A stretch of 51,310 bases of DNA, taken from positions 1 to 51,310 of the forward strand of contig JAHXIV010000044.1 of assembly GCA_025655455.1 (NCBI GenBank), in the 5' to 3' direction. The position numbers and the translations under genes are program-made. Positions within the stretch are counted from its first letter, which is position 1. Each line of letters starts with the position of its first letter. Positions 8,504 to 16,926 of this stretch are shown piece after piece. A model generated the notes under the pieces. It searched no databases and was not told the DNA's origin. It saw nothing but the letters and a program-made list of their open reading frames with translations. Source of the DNA: a gamma proteobacterium symbiont of Taylorina sp. (GTDB lineage: Bacteria > Pseudomonadota > Gammaproteobacteria > GRL18).

Positions 8504-8518
8504 TATAGGGTTAATTTC

Positions 8519-8785
8519 TCATGACTTCCCATAGTTTATTGCTGCCTGTTTTAAACGAGAATCAGGTTTAGCAGCTGCATCTAAAGCATTAACAAGCATA
8601 ATCGCATCTCGTTGGCTAAGTTTTAATGATTGTTCACGTTCTATTATTTTCCTGGCTTTTTCAATGGCAGCACTTAATACAAAAGAATTAATACTAGACA
8701 TGCCTGCAATTGCTGATGCTTGTGATAACAATGCCTGTGTTTCAATATCAACCCGGGTTGTAATTCGAGGTAAATTTGTTTCCAT
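8519..8785 (-). CDS. DUF1778-family antitoxin (TacA-like)
   Basis: The 88-residue product starts with a ribbon-helix-helix DNA-binding part (PRITTRVDIETQALLSQASAI and INSFVLSAAIEKARKII). Its C-terminal tail (LSQRDAIMLVNALD) is of the kind that wraps the cognate GNAT toxin. It binds the toxin and represses the operon. AGGAG lies 8 nt before the ATG. The antitoxin-first order and the short gap to the toxin match other TacAT modules. Confidence 0.85.
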   Translation of the reverse strand: METNLPRITTRVDIETQALLSQASAIAGMSSINSFVLSAAIEKARKIIEREQSLKLSQRDAIMLVNALDAAAKPDSRLKQAAINYGKS

Positions 8786-8798
8786 AGCTGTCTCCTAA

Positions 8799-8811
8799 TA
8801 ACACTTTGTTA
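8799..8811. promoter_or_regulatory. Palindromic operator candidate of the DUF1778/GNAT module
   Basis: taaca (8799-8803) and tgtta (8807-8811) form an inverted repeat just upstream of the antitoxin ribosome site, where ribbon-helix-helix antitoxins normally bind to autoregulate. Confidence 0.45.
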
Positions 8812-8876
8812 TAACTCAAACTGCATTATGACATCAACACAACAATGTGTCAATTTGGCACACTGCCACATAAGAT

Positions 8877-8967
8877 TAGAGAAAGTCTAAAGTCGTAAGA
8901 CTAGAGCAGGAGCAAGAGATTGAAAGAACCTACTGTGCTCTTGATCCTTCTTTAGACTTTAGACTTC
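8877..8967. repeat. Heptamer repeat element with complementary ends
   Basis: The left end carries AAAGTCTAAAGTCGTAAGAC and then an agcaagag block. The right end carries ctcttgatcc and AGACTTTAGACTT. The two ends are roughly complementary, which would allow a hairpin. The element extends a few bases into the 3' end of the glycosyltransferase gene at 8959, which appears to take its last codons from it. Confidence 0.75.
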
Positions 8968-11406
8968 CTTTTCAAGCTTTTCCAGCATCACCTGTGCAAT
9001 ACTCTGCCATTGATAAAGCTTTGCGGTTTTTTGTCTGGCCTTGACGGCCATTTTCTGCAGCTGCTCTGTTTGCTCACGGTTTTGCTGTAAGTGGTTTATC
9101 TGTTCTGCAAACTTGTCTATGGGTGCGATAAGGATTTCCTGATCTTTGATAAACTCCAGTCCTCTGAGTCCAAACTCTGTAGTCAGTACGGGCAGGCTGT
9201 TAGCTGTGTAATCCAGCATTTTCAGATTGGTGCCGGAACCGCTCAGCATGGGATTAATGGCGATATCTGCAGTTTGCTGGTATAAATTTTTTTCTGTTTC
9301 GCTGACCACTCCAAGCAGATGACAATTATCCGGCCGGTTTTCACACACGGGGTGTTTGCAGACACTACCCATGATTAAAAACTGCACATCCGCTGTCTGT
9401 TCCGCAATGGCTTTGATCTGTTCAACTGCTTCAATATTCGGTCCATGCCAACTACCCATAAACAAACAGCTGAACTGTGAAGCTTTGTGAATGGGAGGCG
9501 TTGTTATCAGGATATCATCCTGCATTGCCACGCCATTGGCCACTACCAGCATTTTATCCATTGGCTGCCGGTATAGTTTAGCCAGTCGCTGTGCATCTGT
9601 CTGACTGCAGGTCATTATTATTTCAGCAGCCTGACAAGCGGCCTGCTCTATATCATGCACTTTAGTCAGCCATAGTCCGGCTGCAGAAGTCTGCCCGAGC
9701 ATCCCTTGTTTTAAATCCACTTCAACATTGTGAGCCTCATACCAGACACGTCCTTGCCAGTTTTGCTTAACGGCATCATAAAGATAGGGATGACTGGCAA
9801 TAAACAAGTCTGCGTCATTAGCAAAAACTTTAATTGCCTGAGCATATTGTGGTGTAAAACGATGCCCTTCAATACAGGCGATATCATCTATTGATAATTT
9901 CAGTTGTTTTTTTAGTTTTTGTTGATAATGCAGATGCATTCTGGTTTTGGCGATACAGATTTCCCGTAAACCAGGCGCAATCTGCCTGTCCTGCCATGGC
10001 TCTCCTGCTATTCTCTGTGCATCAACCAGAGCCAGCAGGGTCACGTTGTGATATTTTGCAATTTCTCTATATAAATAATAGATTCTGCTTTGTCCTCCTC
10101 CCTGCGGAGGCCAGCATGCAAAACTCAAGGCAACAATAATATTGAGCCTTTTTTCATTTAATCTATTATTATTTTCTTTATTTTTCTGCAGTTTCTGATG
10201 GTTCTTAGTATTACTGTTCAGCAGTTGCCTTATGGTATTTTTCCAGTTGACAGGCTGTACTTTCTGCAATGCATTTTTACCCATATTAATGGTTTCTTCA
10301 GGTACCTCTATCAATTGCTTCATTGCCCTGGCAAGACTGATTTCATCTGCAGCAACGCTATAGCCTGTGATACCATTTTCTACAAACTCATTAACACCGC
10401 CGGCATCTATCGTTGTCAACACGGCTTTTTGTGATTTCATGGCTTCTATAGTAATCAAACCATAGTCTTCATCATAGGGAATAAAAGGGATGAATAAGGC
10501 ACCGGCATATTCTTCAATGACCTGCTGATCACTGATTCTGCCTATCAGTTCAATTCTGGGATCTGATTGTGCCAGCTGCTGCAGCTGCTTTTTCATGGGG
10601 CCTTCTCCCGCAATGCGAAAGCGGATATCAGCAGGAACCCTGATAAAGGCTTTAATCAGCAAATCAATTCTTTTGGGTGCATCTAAACGACTGATGGTAA
10701 AAATATAAGGATCAGTCATGAGATCTTTGTTTTGACTTTGATTTTTAAACCCCCTGAGATCCGATGGATGATGAATCACTTGTACTGCTGTATGCGCCGG
10801 AAAATAATCCTGTCTGTGCGTAATATTCTCTGATATGGCACAAAAGCGTTTTATTTTCCCCGGCTGCAGAGCGACATCGTCCAGGAAGTGAATAATTGCC
10901 CGGCTCAGTGAGCCGGGAAAAGCAAAGATTTGCGGAGGAAGTTGTTGTTGTTTGATTAAATCATTGAGTTGCTGCCACAACTCCCAGAAAGGGATCAGTT
11001 GCTCTCTGCTTTTGTTTTTATCATTCAGCAGCTGATAGAGTTGTTTTAGTTCAGGACAGGAATAATCCTGCAGTTCATCAATGGAACAGCTTAAACCACT
11101 AAAATGATAGGTATCATAGAGTCCCCTCAGTTTGTGCTGCATATAACAATGATGATTAGGATGGTCAACCATCCATGCGGGATACTTGGTTGATATCACC
11201 TGGTCAAAATGCAGCAGATCCAGCTCACTAAAATGTCGATAACTGGATATTAATTCACTAAACTGCCGTTCTGGTGAAGGGATCTTGATCAGCTCTGCCT
11301 GATGCTCACCCTGCTGATTAATGGCATCGAGCAGACCCCACCAGAGTTTCTCGGCACCGCCAATGGTGAATGGAACAGGACTTGGAGCAATAATCGCTAT
11401 TTTCAT
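8959..11406 (-). CDS. Double GT4 glycosyltransferase (two tandem catalytic units)
   Basis: From the ATG at 11404-11406 (MKIAIIAPSPVPFTIGGAE) the product has 815 residues. Unit one (about 1-400) contains the GT4 features GGAEKLWW, TISRLDAPKRIDLLIKAF and YDEDYGLITIEAMKS. After a charged linker (NTKNHQKLQKNKENNNRLNEK region), unit two (about 420-810) restarts with a Rossmann strand (IIVALSFACWPPQGGGQSRI) and ends with an LGVVSETEKNLYQQ...LSGSGTNLKMLDYTA GT-B C-terminal lobe. Two linked GT4 units usually add consecutive sugars to one glycan. A longer frame adds nine codons from repeat DNA; I did not use it. The C-terminus (LEKLEKEV) runs into a repeat element. Confidence 0.85.
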   Translation of the reverse strand: MKIAIIAPSPVPFTIGGAEKLWWGLLDAINQQGEHQAELIKIPSPERQFSELISSYRHFSELDLLHFDQVISTKYPAWMVDHPNHHCYMQHKLRGLYDTYHFSGLSCSIDELQDYSCPELKQLYQLLNDKNKSREQLIPFWELWQQLNDLIKQQQLPPQIFAFPGSLSRAIIHFLDDVALQPGKIKRFCAISENITHRQDYFPAHTAVQVIHHPSDLRGFKNQSQNKDLMTDPYIFTISRLDAPKRIDLLIKAFIRVPADIRFRIAGEGPMKKQLQQLAQSDPRIELIGRISDQQVIEEYAGALFIPFIPYDEDYGLITIEAMKSQKAVLTTIDAGGVNEFVENGITGYSVAADEISLARAMKQLIEVPEETINMGKNALQKVQPVNWKNTIRQLLNSNTKNHQKLQKNKENNNRLNEKRLNIIVALSFACWPPQGGGQSRIYYLYREIAKYHNVTLLALVDAQRIAGEPWQDRQIAPGLREICIAKTRMHLHYQQKLKKQLKLSIDDIACIEGHRFTPQYAQAIKVFANDADLFIASHPYLYDAVKQNWQGRVWYEAHNVEVDLKQGMLGQTSAAGLWLTKVHDIEQAACQAAEIIMTCSQTDAQRLAKLYRQPMDKMLVVANGVAMQDDILITTPPIHKASQFSCLFMGSWHGPNIEAVEQIKAIAEQTADVQFLIMGSVCKHPVCENRPDNCHLLGVVSETEKNLYQQTADIAINPMLSGSGTNLKMLDYTANSLPVLTTEFGLRGLEFIKDQEILIAPIDKFAEQINHLQQNREQTEQLQKMAVKARQKTAKLYQWQSIAQVMLEKLEKEV

Positions 11407-11410
11407 ATTA

Positions 11411-11608
11411 AAGAGAAGTCGGTCGAAAGTCAAAAGGGTAAAGGCTAAAGTCGTAAGTCTAAAGCAAGAGATTTCGCCATAAACTTAATATGTTCTATTC
11501 TATCTTTTTTCTTTGTCTTTGTCTTTGTCTTTGTCTTTGTCTTTAGACTTTAGACTTTAGACTTTAGACTTTAGACTTTAGACTTTCTATTTCCTTTAGA
11601 CTTTCTTT
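11411..11608. repeat. Heptamer/hexamer repeat element, inverted copy of 6831-7037
   Basis: The core 11464-11504 is followed by five or six CTTTGT hexamers (about 11510-11541) and about six TTTAGAC heptamers (about 11540-11588). It fills the gap between two glycosyltransferase genes. With 6831-7037 it encloses a 4.4-kb segment holding both toxin-antitoxin modules and the double glycosyltransferase. Confidence 0.85.
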
Positions 11609-12631
11609 TTAAACTAATTGGTGAATAACATTTTCCCAGCTGATGTTTTTATTTTTATAGCTTTGCAGCCCGTATTGCCCCATTTCCCGAGCTGTTTGTG
11701 GATGATTGTACAGCTTGTCTATCAGAGCGGCAATTTGTAGAGGATCCGGCTCGCAGATATAACCATTTTGTTGATCTTCTATAAATTCCAGTGGACCGCC
11801 TGAATCATTACAGGTGATCACGGGCTTGGCTGAAAGCTGGCTTTCCAGAGTAATATAGCCATAATCTTCATCATAGGGGGCAAAAAATACGGCTAATGAG
11901 TTGGCATAAAATGTCAGTTTTTCTGTTTCTGAAATATGGCCTAACAAGGATATGCTGTCAGCCAACTGATATTTTTCAATCAGCTGCTGGTAATAGTTTT
12001 TTTGTCCCCCATCACCGGCAATTAATATTTTCACCGGGGTAGTCAGGTGTCGGGCGGCCTCTATCAGTAAGTCCTGTCTCTTTAAACGTTCCAGGCGGCT
12101 GGGGCAGAAGATATAGTTCTGTGACTCTGCATGAAAAAACTGTTGTTCAGCAAAGGGCGGATGATAAAGCGGGACAGAGCTTAACTGATTATTGCTTTGC
12201 AGACGTTGTGCAACAGTAACCGAGTTGGCAAAACGATTTTTAACACGTGAAAGTACCCGATTATCATAGTCAATGACCTGCCGGCGAAATTCTTTTTCTG
12301 CCTGACCAGCCTGTTCCGCTTTAAAAAGCTCATATGCGCTGCGCTGCTGATGCATCAGCCAGACACTATGATTATCATGCTGCACACCATAAGCTGGAAA
12401 CTGCAGACTAATGAGTTTGTCGATCTTTATACCATTGGGCGCATTAAAATCCAGTTGCTGACAATAATGCATCAACTGCTTTATATCTGACTCCGGCTGA
12501 AAACGAAAGGGAAAACGGATGCTTTCTACCTGATGCCCCTGTTTTTGAAGCTGTGCTATCAAACCACGAATATGGTATTCCGCTCCCCCTGTCATAAAGG
12601 GCACTTTATTAGCCGTTACAAGTATTTTCAT
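11609..12631 (-). CDS. GT4-family glycosyltransferase
   Basis: The 340-residue product has the GT-B fold of family GT4: MKILVTANKVPFMTGGAEYHIRG begins the N-terminal lobe, FCPSRLERLKRQDLLIEAA and KILIAGDGGQ mark the nucleotide-sugar lobe, and YDEDYGYITLESQLSAKPVI contains the conserved Glu pair. It probably transfers a hexose or hexosamine in the O-polysaccharide. It overlaps the upstream methyltransferase gene by 4 nt (ATGA), so the two are translated together. It is similar in the first lobe to the double glycosyltransferase next to it, suggesting a common origin. Confidence 0.85.
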   Translation of the reverse strand: MKILVTANKVPFMTGGAEYHIRGLIAQLQKQGHQVESIRFPFRFQPESDIKQLMHYCQQLDFNAPNGIKIDKLISLQFPAYGVQHDNHSVWLMHQQRSAYELFKAEQAGQAEKEFRRQVIDYDNRVLSRVKNRFANSVTVAQRLQSNNQLSSVPLYHPPFAEQQFFHAESQNYIFCPSRLERLKRQDLLIEAARHLTTPVKILIAGDGGQKNYYQQLIEKYQLADSISLLGHISETEKLTFYANSLAVFFAPYDEDYGYITLESQLSAKPVITCNDSGGPLEFIEDQQNGYICEPDPLQIAALIDKLYNHPQTAREMGQYGLQSYKNKNISWENVIHQLV

Positions 12632-14172
12632 GACATGGATGCTGTTTTAAGTGGTTTGCCGGCAATAAGCGCATAATCCTGTGGTCCACAGAGATGACCA
12701 TTTACTCTTTGCGTCAGAATATCATCACCAGGTACCTTAGCCTCTTCAGGATAAGGGTGTAAACGTTCAATTTCTATTTCAGTAAAGCCGGTATAACGTG
12801 CTAAAAATTGCATAGCCGTCGGGGTCAGCGGGTTGGTATGGGTTGGATCATGATAAAAAGTATGACTGCCCACTAAAATATTTTCCGGATTGGGGGTTTC
12901 AAATAAAATCAATCCTCCCGGTTTTAGTATGCGAATGGATTCTTCAAACAAGGAAAGTAAGTGTGCAAACGGGATATGTTCTATCAGGTGAAACGAACTT
13001 ATCACACAAACCGATTCTGACGGCTGCTGCTTTAAATATTGGTGGACATCAGCTATATGTACATTCAAGCCCAGATTCTGACAATCCTGAACCATAATTT
13101 TATTATTATCAATTCCTGCTGTTTGCCAATGCTGTTCATTGAGTAATTGCAGCCATTCTCCCCGACCACAGCCTAAATCCAGCACATCAATGGTATTTTT
13201 TATGTCATTCTCAGTAGTCGAAGATATTTTATCCATGACTTTTTCGATCAGTGGTAAATATATTTTCAGGTTATTTTTTATTTCTTCCCGTGTTCCTCTG
13301 CAGGCATCTTCAAAAGCAATATAATAGGCATCTAATTTATCATTCCGGTGCTCAAGCAATGTTTGTTGATGCTGCTCTCTCTCCTGCTGTTGTGCTGAGG
13401 TTTGTACTCCAGTCATTTTCTGCTCATTATCGTTAATGAGTTGTTGTAAAAATAGATCCTGGTTTCTCTGCTGATAATTAAATTGCATTCTGACTTCTGC
13501 AAGATGAGCCTGTGTTGTCTGCAGCTGCTGCTGTGTTGTCTGTAATTGATCCTGGCTTGTCTGTATAGACTGTTTCAGCTCTTCATAGAGCTCCCTGTTA
13601 GAGCTTTTATTAATTTGCTGCTGTAATAAAATACGACTAAAATTTTTCTGCTGCTGCCACTCCATAATATGTAATTTATATAATGCATAATCAAACTTCG
13701 GCTGCATCAGTTTATCACTGTAATTGGCCAGGCGCTGCAGTATTCTGCCTGGAAGGCTCAGTTTATTGAAAATTCTAGTTCTTATCAGAAGCCATTTCAT
13801 GCCATCTATGGGCACTGCTTTTTGCCGCCCCTCTCTGGACAGCATCATGCTGGCTAGTAAACTCTGCCTGCTTTTACCTTTTCGTAATTGATTAAGATAA
13901 TTTTTTTTACCAATCACATCAGGCTTGCGTAATAAGATACCTTTATATGCCCATTGAACAAAATCAATGTCCTGATAACATAAAAAATCATTCCGGTGTT
14001 CAAATTCAGGTGAATAACTATAAATCTCATCTTTTGCCGGTGTGATAGAGGATAAAAATGAATTTTCTGTCACTGATGGTTGAAATTCATTTTTATTGCT
14101 GTCGATGGTTTCAGCCTGCAGCTTAATATTTTCAATTAACTGCTGTATCTCTTGTATTGAAGTCTCTTTCAT
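12628..14172 (-). CDS. DUF4214 - coiled coil - SAM methyltransferase fusion
   Basis: The 514-residue product has three visible parts. A DUF4214-like segment (about 65-118; VQWAYKGILLRKPDVIGKKNYL) comes first. Next is a glutamine-rich coiled coil (about 170-275; repeated QTTQQQLQ). Last is a class I methyltransferase (about 325-480) with motif I LDLGCGRGEWLQLL, a post-I acidic residue in IADVHQYL, and SFHLIEHIP and ILKPGGLILFETPNPEN later. Such methyltransferases with coiled coils next to O-antigen ABC exporters (compare E. coli WbdD) cap the growing chain and set its length. That role is inference here, and no kinase domain is present. It is the first gene of a coupled pair with the GT4 gene. 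Confidence 0.75.
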   Translation of the reverse strand: MKETSIQEIQQLIENIKLQAETIDSNKNEFQPSVTENSFLSSITPAKDEIYSYSPEFEHRNDFLCYQDIDFVQWAYKGILLRKPDVIGKKNYLNQLRKGKSRQSLLASMMLSREGRQKAVPIDGMKWLLIRTRIFNKLSLPGRILQRLANYSDKLMQPKFDYALYKLHIMEWQQQKNFSRILLQQQINKSSNRELYEELKQSIQTSQDQLQTTQQQLQTTQAHLAEVRMQFNYQQRNQDLFLQQLINDNEQKMTGVQTSAQQQEREQHQQTLLEHRNDKLDAYYIAFEDACRGTREEIKNNLKIYLPLIEKVMDKISSTTENDIKNTIDVLDLGCGRGEWLQLLNEQHWQTAGIDNNKIMVQDCQNLGLNVHIADVHQYLKQQPSESVCVISSFHLIEHIPFAHLLSLFEESIRILKPGGLILFETPNPENILVGSHTFYHDPTHTNPLTPTAMQFLARYTGFTEIEIERLHPYPEEAKVPGDDILTQRVNGHLCGPQDYALIAGKPLKTASMS

Positions 14173-14254
14173 AAAATATCTTTCATAAAATAAGTTGGTC
14201 TTGTTAAAAATTGTCAGAATGCCGGGAATCGGCGTGTATTGATACGATGCTTGA

Positions 14255-16684
14255 TTATGGTTTTATAACATTTTTCTCATTGACAATAAGCTTCATCAAA
14301 TAGGGAGAATTTTCTGCGTAGATATTTTTCCCATTGACTTTTACATCAAAAGTGACATCGTAGCATACTGATTCCAACCGGGTTGATATGATCGGCACTT
14401 CAATGATGGATTCCTGATAAAATGATCGATCCAGTGCAGCGATTGGTTTAACAGTGCGCTCATAACCATTTAACAGGACAATAATTTCTATCTCCAGATC
14501 AGCCTGTTTTAAATTTAATAATTTATAGTTTAATTTTAATCTTAAAGACGCCTCTTTAGCAAGCACTACAACATAGGGTATATTAGACAAATAAAATTCA
14601 ACATCATTATTCTTAAATTGACAAATACCATGAATCATATTGTTTAAAGATAATAGTTTAGTATTTTTTTTAAACATTTGAATTGATTGAGTAAACGGCT
14701 TCAGCTGCTGCTGTTTTTTTTCCAGTTTATCTTTATGTGACATTGCCTCATTAAAGAAATTGGTCTGATAAATGTCTTTATAGTAATTTTCAAAAGATAT
14801 ATTTTCAGGGGTATAGAGTTGTTCCCAATAAAATGGATTATCCGGCCAGTTTAATGTTTGAAATATTTTTTTATTAAACAGGCAGGGATAAAGAGAGACC
14901 GCGTAATTAAAGTAGATACTCCATTCATCTATAGGTGTTGTCAGTCCTATAGAAAAAAAACGTTCCTGCATCTCTTTAAAAATTTGTTTATTGATAATTT
15001 GCGGTGCATGTGATGAGTATGAAAGCAGTTCATAGTTTTTGTCACTTAATACCTGTTTCATGTTTTGCTGACCGATATCATAATCTGTCCCTTTATGATT
15101 CCACTCAAGAAGATTATAAAAATAGTAACAATTATAACTACCATCCTGATCGATGAATTTATCTCTCTTTATCGGCGTTAGCGGTCTGTTATCATCATCA
15201 AGCATAATAAATTCATTTTCCAGCAGGGTCAGGTTGATTAAAGAAGCCCTGAGCAGCCAGTTTTTTGTGACGTGATCTTTGTTTGAAAAATCTTTTGTAT
15301 ATTCTTTTAAAATACTTGTCTCATCAATAATGGTTAATGGATATTTGCTTTGTATTGTTTGAAATTCATTGATAAACTCCGGTGCAGTTATCACAATGTA
15401 TTCTTTAACAAAGTCCATCAAATTATCGATTGCCTGTATGGTACCCCGGATATTTTCTACTGCTATGCTGATGAAAACAAATTGTAATTTTTTTTGATGT
15501 TTTTGCTTAATGCCTATAGATTTTTCATAATTATTAAAAACATCTGCAATAGACTGATAAAAGCTACTCCATAAAACTGGCTTATAATTTTGTTTTATGT
15601 AGTCTTTTTTTGCACGGTATAGTGCTTCATTTTCACTATACAGAGAGATAATTTCAACCAGTTCATTCTGGCTGTCATATTCAATATAGTCAGCAAAATC
15701 TCTACCTACCTCATACATAGAGCTATTTTTTGATGTAATGGTAATATTATCCATCTGCAATGATTCTGCTATGGGTAAACCATAGCCCTCATATCTGGAT
15801 AGATAGGTGACAATAAATGCATTTTCATAAAATAATCGTAATGTTATGTCATCAATATTGTCAAACCAGTAGAGCTGACTGTTATGTAAGGGATGGTTTT
15901 GTATTCTTTCTATCAGAGTTTCTACATTCCACCCTTTCTTACCTATATAGATAAGTTTTAAGGCGGGATCTTTTTTTGCTAAAACATCAAAAGCATCCAG
16001 CATTTTTGTCTGGCTTTTTCTTGGCTCTATCGTTCCTACAAATAAAATATATTTACTTTGCAATAGTTTTTTTAAAGACCCGTCTATAGTGTTAGCATTG
16101 TTTATTTGTAAAAAATCTGATCCTAAACCAACCACTCTGGTGGGGATATTTCTGGCTATAGATTTGTGTTTTTTTAGCTGCAAAAAATCATTCTGTGAGT
16201 TAATCGAATTAAAAAAAACAAGGTCAGAGTATTTATAGACAGCCTCTATAAATAATGTGAATTTTCTTACAATTTTTTCATTAGCAACAACTTCTGGCAT
16301 GACGACAGGGATAATATCATGTACAAAGTTAAAGATTAAAAAGCCGTTATGTTTCAGTGTTTGATAAAGTTCCTGTCTTTTTAATGGGGCGTTCCAGGCT
16401 GAATCCATATCAAAAAAAATGGTATTTTCTTTCACTTTCAATGTATGAATATCTATAATTTGTTTTTTTATAAATTTAAAGTTTTTAATGTCTTTTAAAA
16501 AGGCTTTTATTTCATCATTATCCAATAAATATAAACAATTTAATTCTGAATTATATGAAACAATATTATAGGTGATATTCTCCTGATTATAGAGTGCCCG
16601 CTGCAGGAACTCTTTCACCACTCTTTGTATTCCGGTATTGGCTCTGCCTTTATCCAGCTGAGTGATATCAATATAAATAATCAT
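14255..16684 (-). CDS. Large multi-domain glycosyltransferase (GT4 plus second transferase-like region)
   Basis: The 809-residue product starts with a GT4 unit (about 1-385). IYIDITQLDKGRANTGIQRVVKE is typical of WbdA/mannosyltransferase-like enzymes, ILFVGTIEPRKSQTKMLDAF marks the donor lobe, and YEGYGLPIAESLQ the catalytic Glu pair. Residues about 400-640 form a separate domain that resembles a GT-A fold: FVFISIAVENIRGTIQAIDNL at its start and an acidic DDDNRPLTP motif like a metal-binding DxD. The last 150 residues are beta-rich and unidentified. The gene overlaps the small gene before it by 4 nt (ATGA) and belongs to the wzm-wzt operon. Confidence 0.7.
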   Translation of the reverse strand: MIIYIDITQLDKGRANTGIQRVVKEFLQRALYNQENITYNIVSYNSELNCLYLLDNDEIKAFLKDIKNFKFIKKQIIDIHTLKVKENTIFFDMDSAWNAPLKRQELYQTLKHNGFLIFNFVHDIIPVVMPEVVANEKIVRKFTLFIEAVYKYSDLVFFNSINSQNDFLQLKKHKSIARNIPTRVVGLGSDFLQINNANTIDGSLKKLLQSKYILFVGTIEPRKSQTKMLDAFDVLAKKDPALKLIYIGKKGWNVETLIERIQNHPLHNSQLYWFDNIDDITLRLFYENAFIVTYLSRYEGYGLPIAESLQMDNITITSKNSSMYEVGRDFADYIEYDSQNELVEIISLYSENEALYRAKKDYIKQNYKPVLWSSFYQSIADVFNNYEKSIGIKQKHQKKLQFVFISIAVENIRGTIQAIDNLMDFVKEYIVITAPEFINEFQTIQSKYPLTIIDETSILKEYTKDFSNKDHVTKNWLLRASLINLTLLENEFIMLDDDNRPLTPIKRDKFIDQDGSYNCYYFYNLLEWNHKGTDYDIGQQNMKQVLSDKNYELLSYSSHAPQIINKQIFKEMQERFFSIGLTTPIDEWSIYFNYAVSLYPCLFNKKIFQTLNWPDNPFYWEQLYTPENISFENYYKDIYQTNFFNEAMSHKDKLEKKQQQLKPFTQSIQMFKKNTKLLSLNNMIHGICQFKNNDVEFYLSNIPYVVVLAKEASLRLKLNYKLLNLKQADLEIEIIVLLNGYERTVKPIAALDRSFYQESIIEVPIISTRLESVCYDVTFDVKVNGKNIYAENSPYLMKLIVNEKNVIKP

Positions 16685-16917
16685 TTAGAATCCTTCATGT
16701 GTTCTTTTCTCAACTCGACTTCTTTTTTTATCGATTCTAAAAAATCACTTTTGTAGATATAATGACTATTTGAATGGTTTGTAATGTACATTCCATCACG
16801 TATATAAATCAATTTTGTTTTTAATGCCGGGAAGTTTTTTAGAATTTTTTTGGCTGCGGCTATGAGATTTTTATTGTATGATAATTTTACCAGTAAACTT
16901 TTAAATTTGCGTTTCAT
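16681..16917 (-). CDS. Small basic protein in the O-polysaccharide operon, function unknown
   Basis: The 78-residue product is lysine-rich (MKRKFKSLLVKLSYNKNLI, then AAKKILKNFPALKTKLIYIRDG). There is no signal peptide or transmembrane segment. It starts 9 nt after wzt and overlaps the large glycosyltransferase gene by 4 nt, so it is clearly translated as part of the operon. The segment resembles a linker or N-terminal extension found on some multi-domain glycosyltransferases, so it may be a split-off piece of its neighbour. I cannot assign a function. Confidence 0.55.
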   Translation of the reverse strand: MKRKFKSLLVKLSYNKNLIAAAKKILKNFPALKTKLIYIRDGMYITNHSNSHYIYKSDFLESIKKEVELRKEHMKDSK

Positions 16918-16926
16918 TTTTTTATT

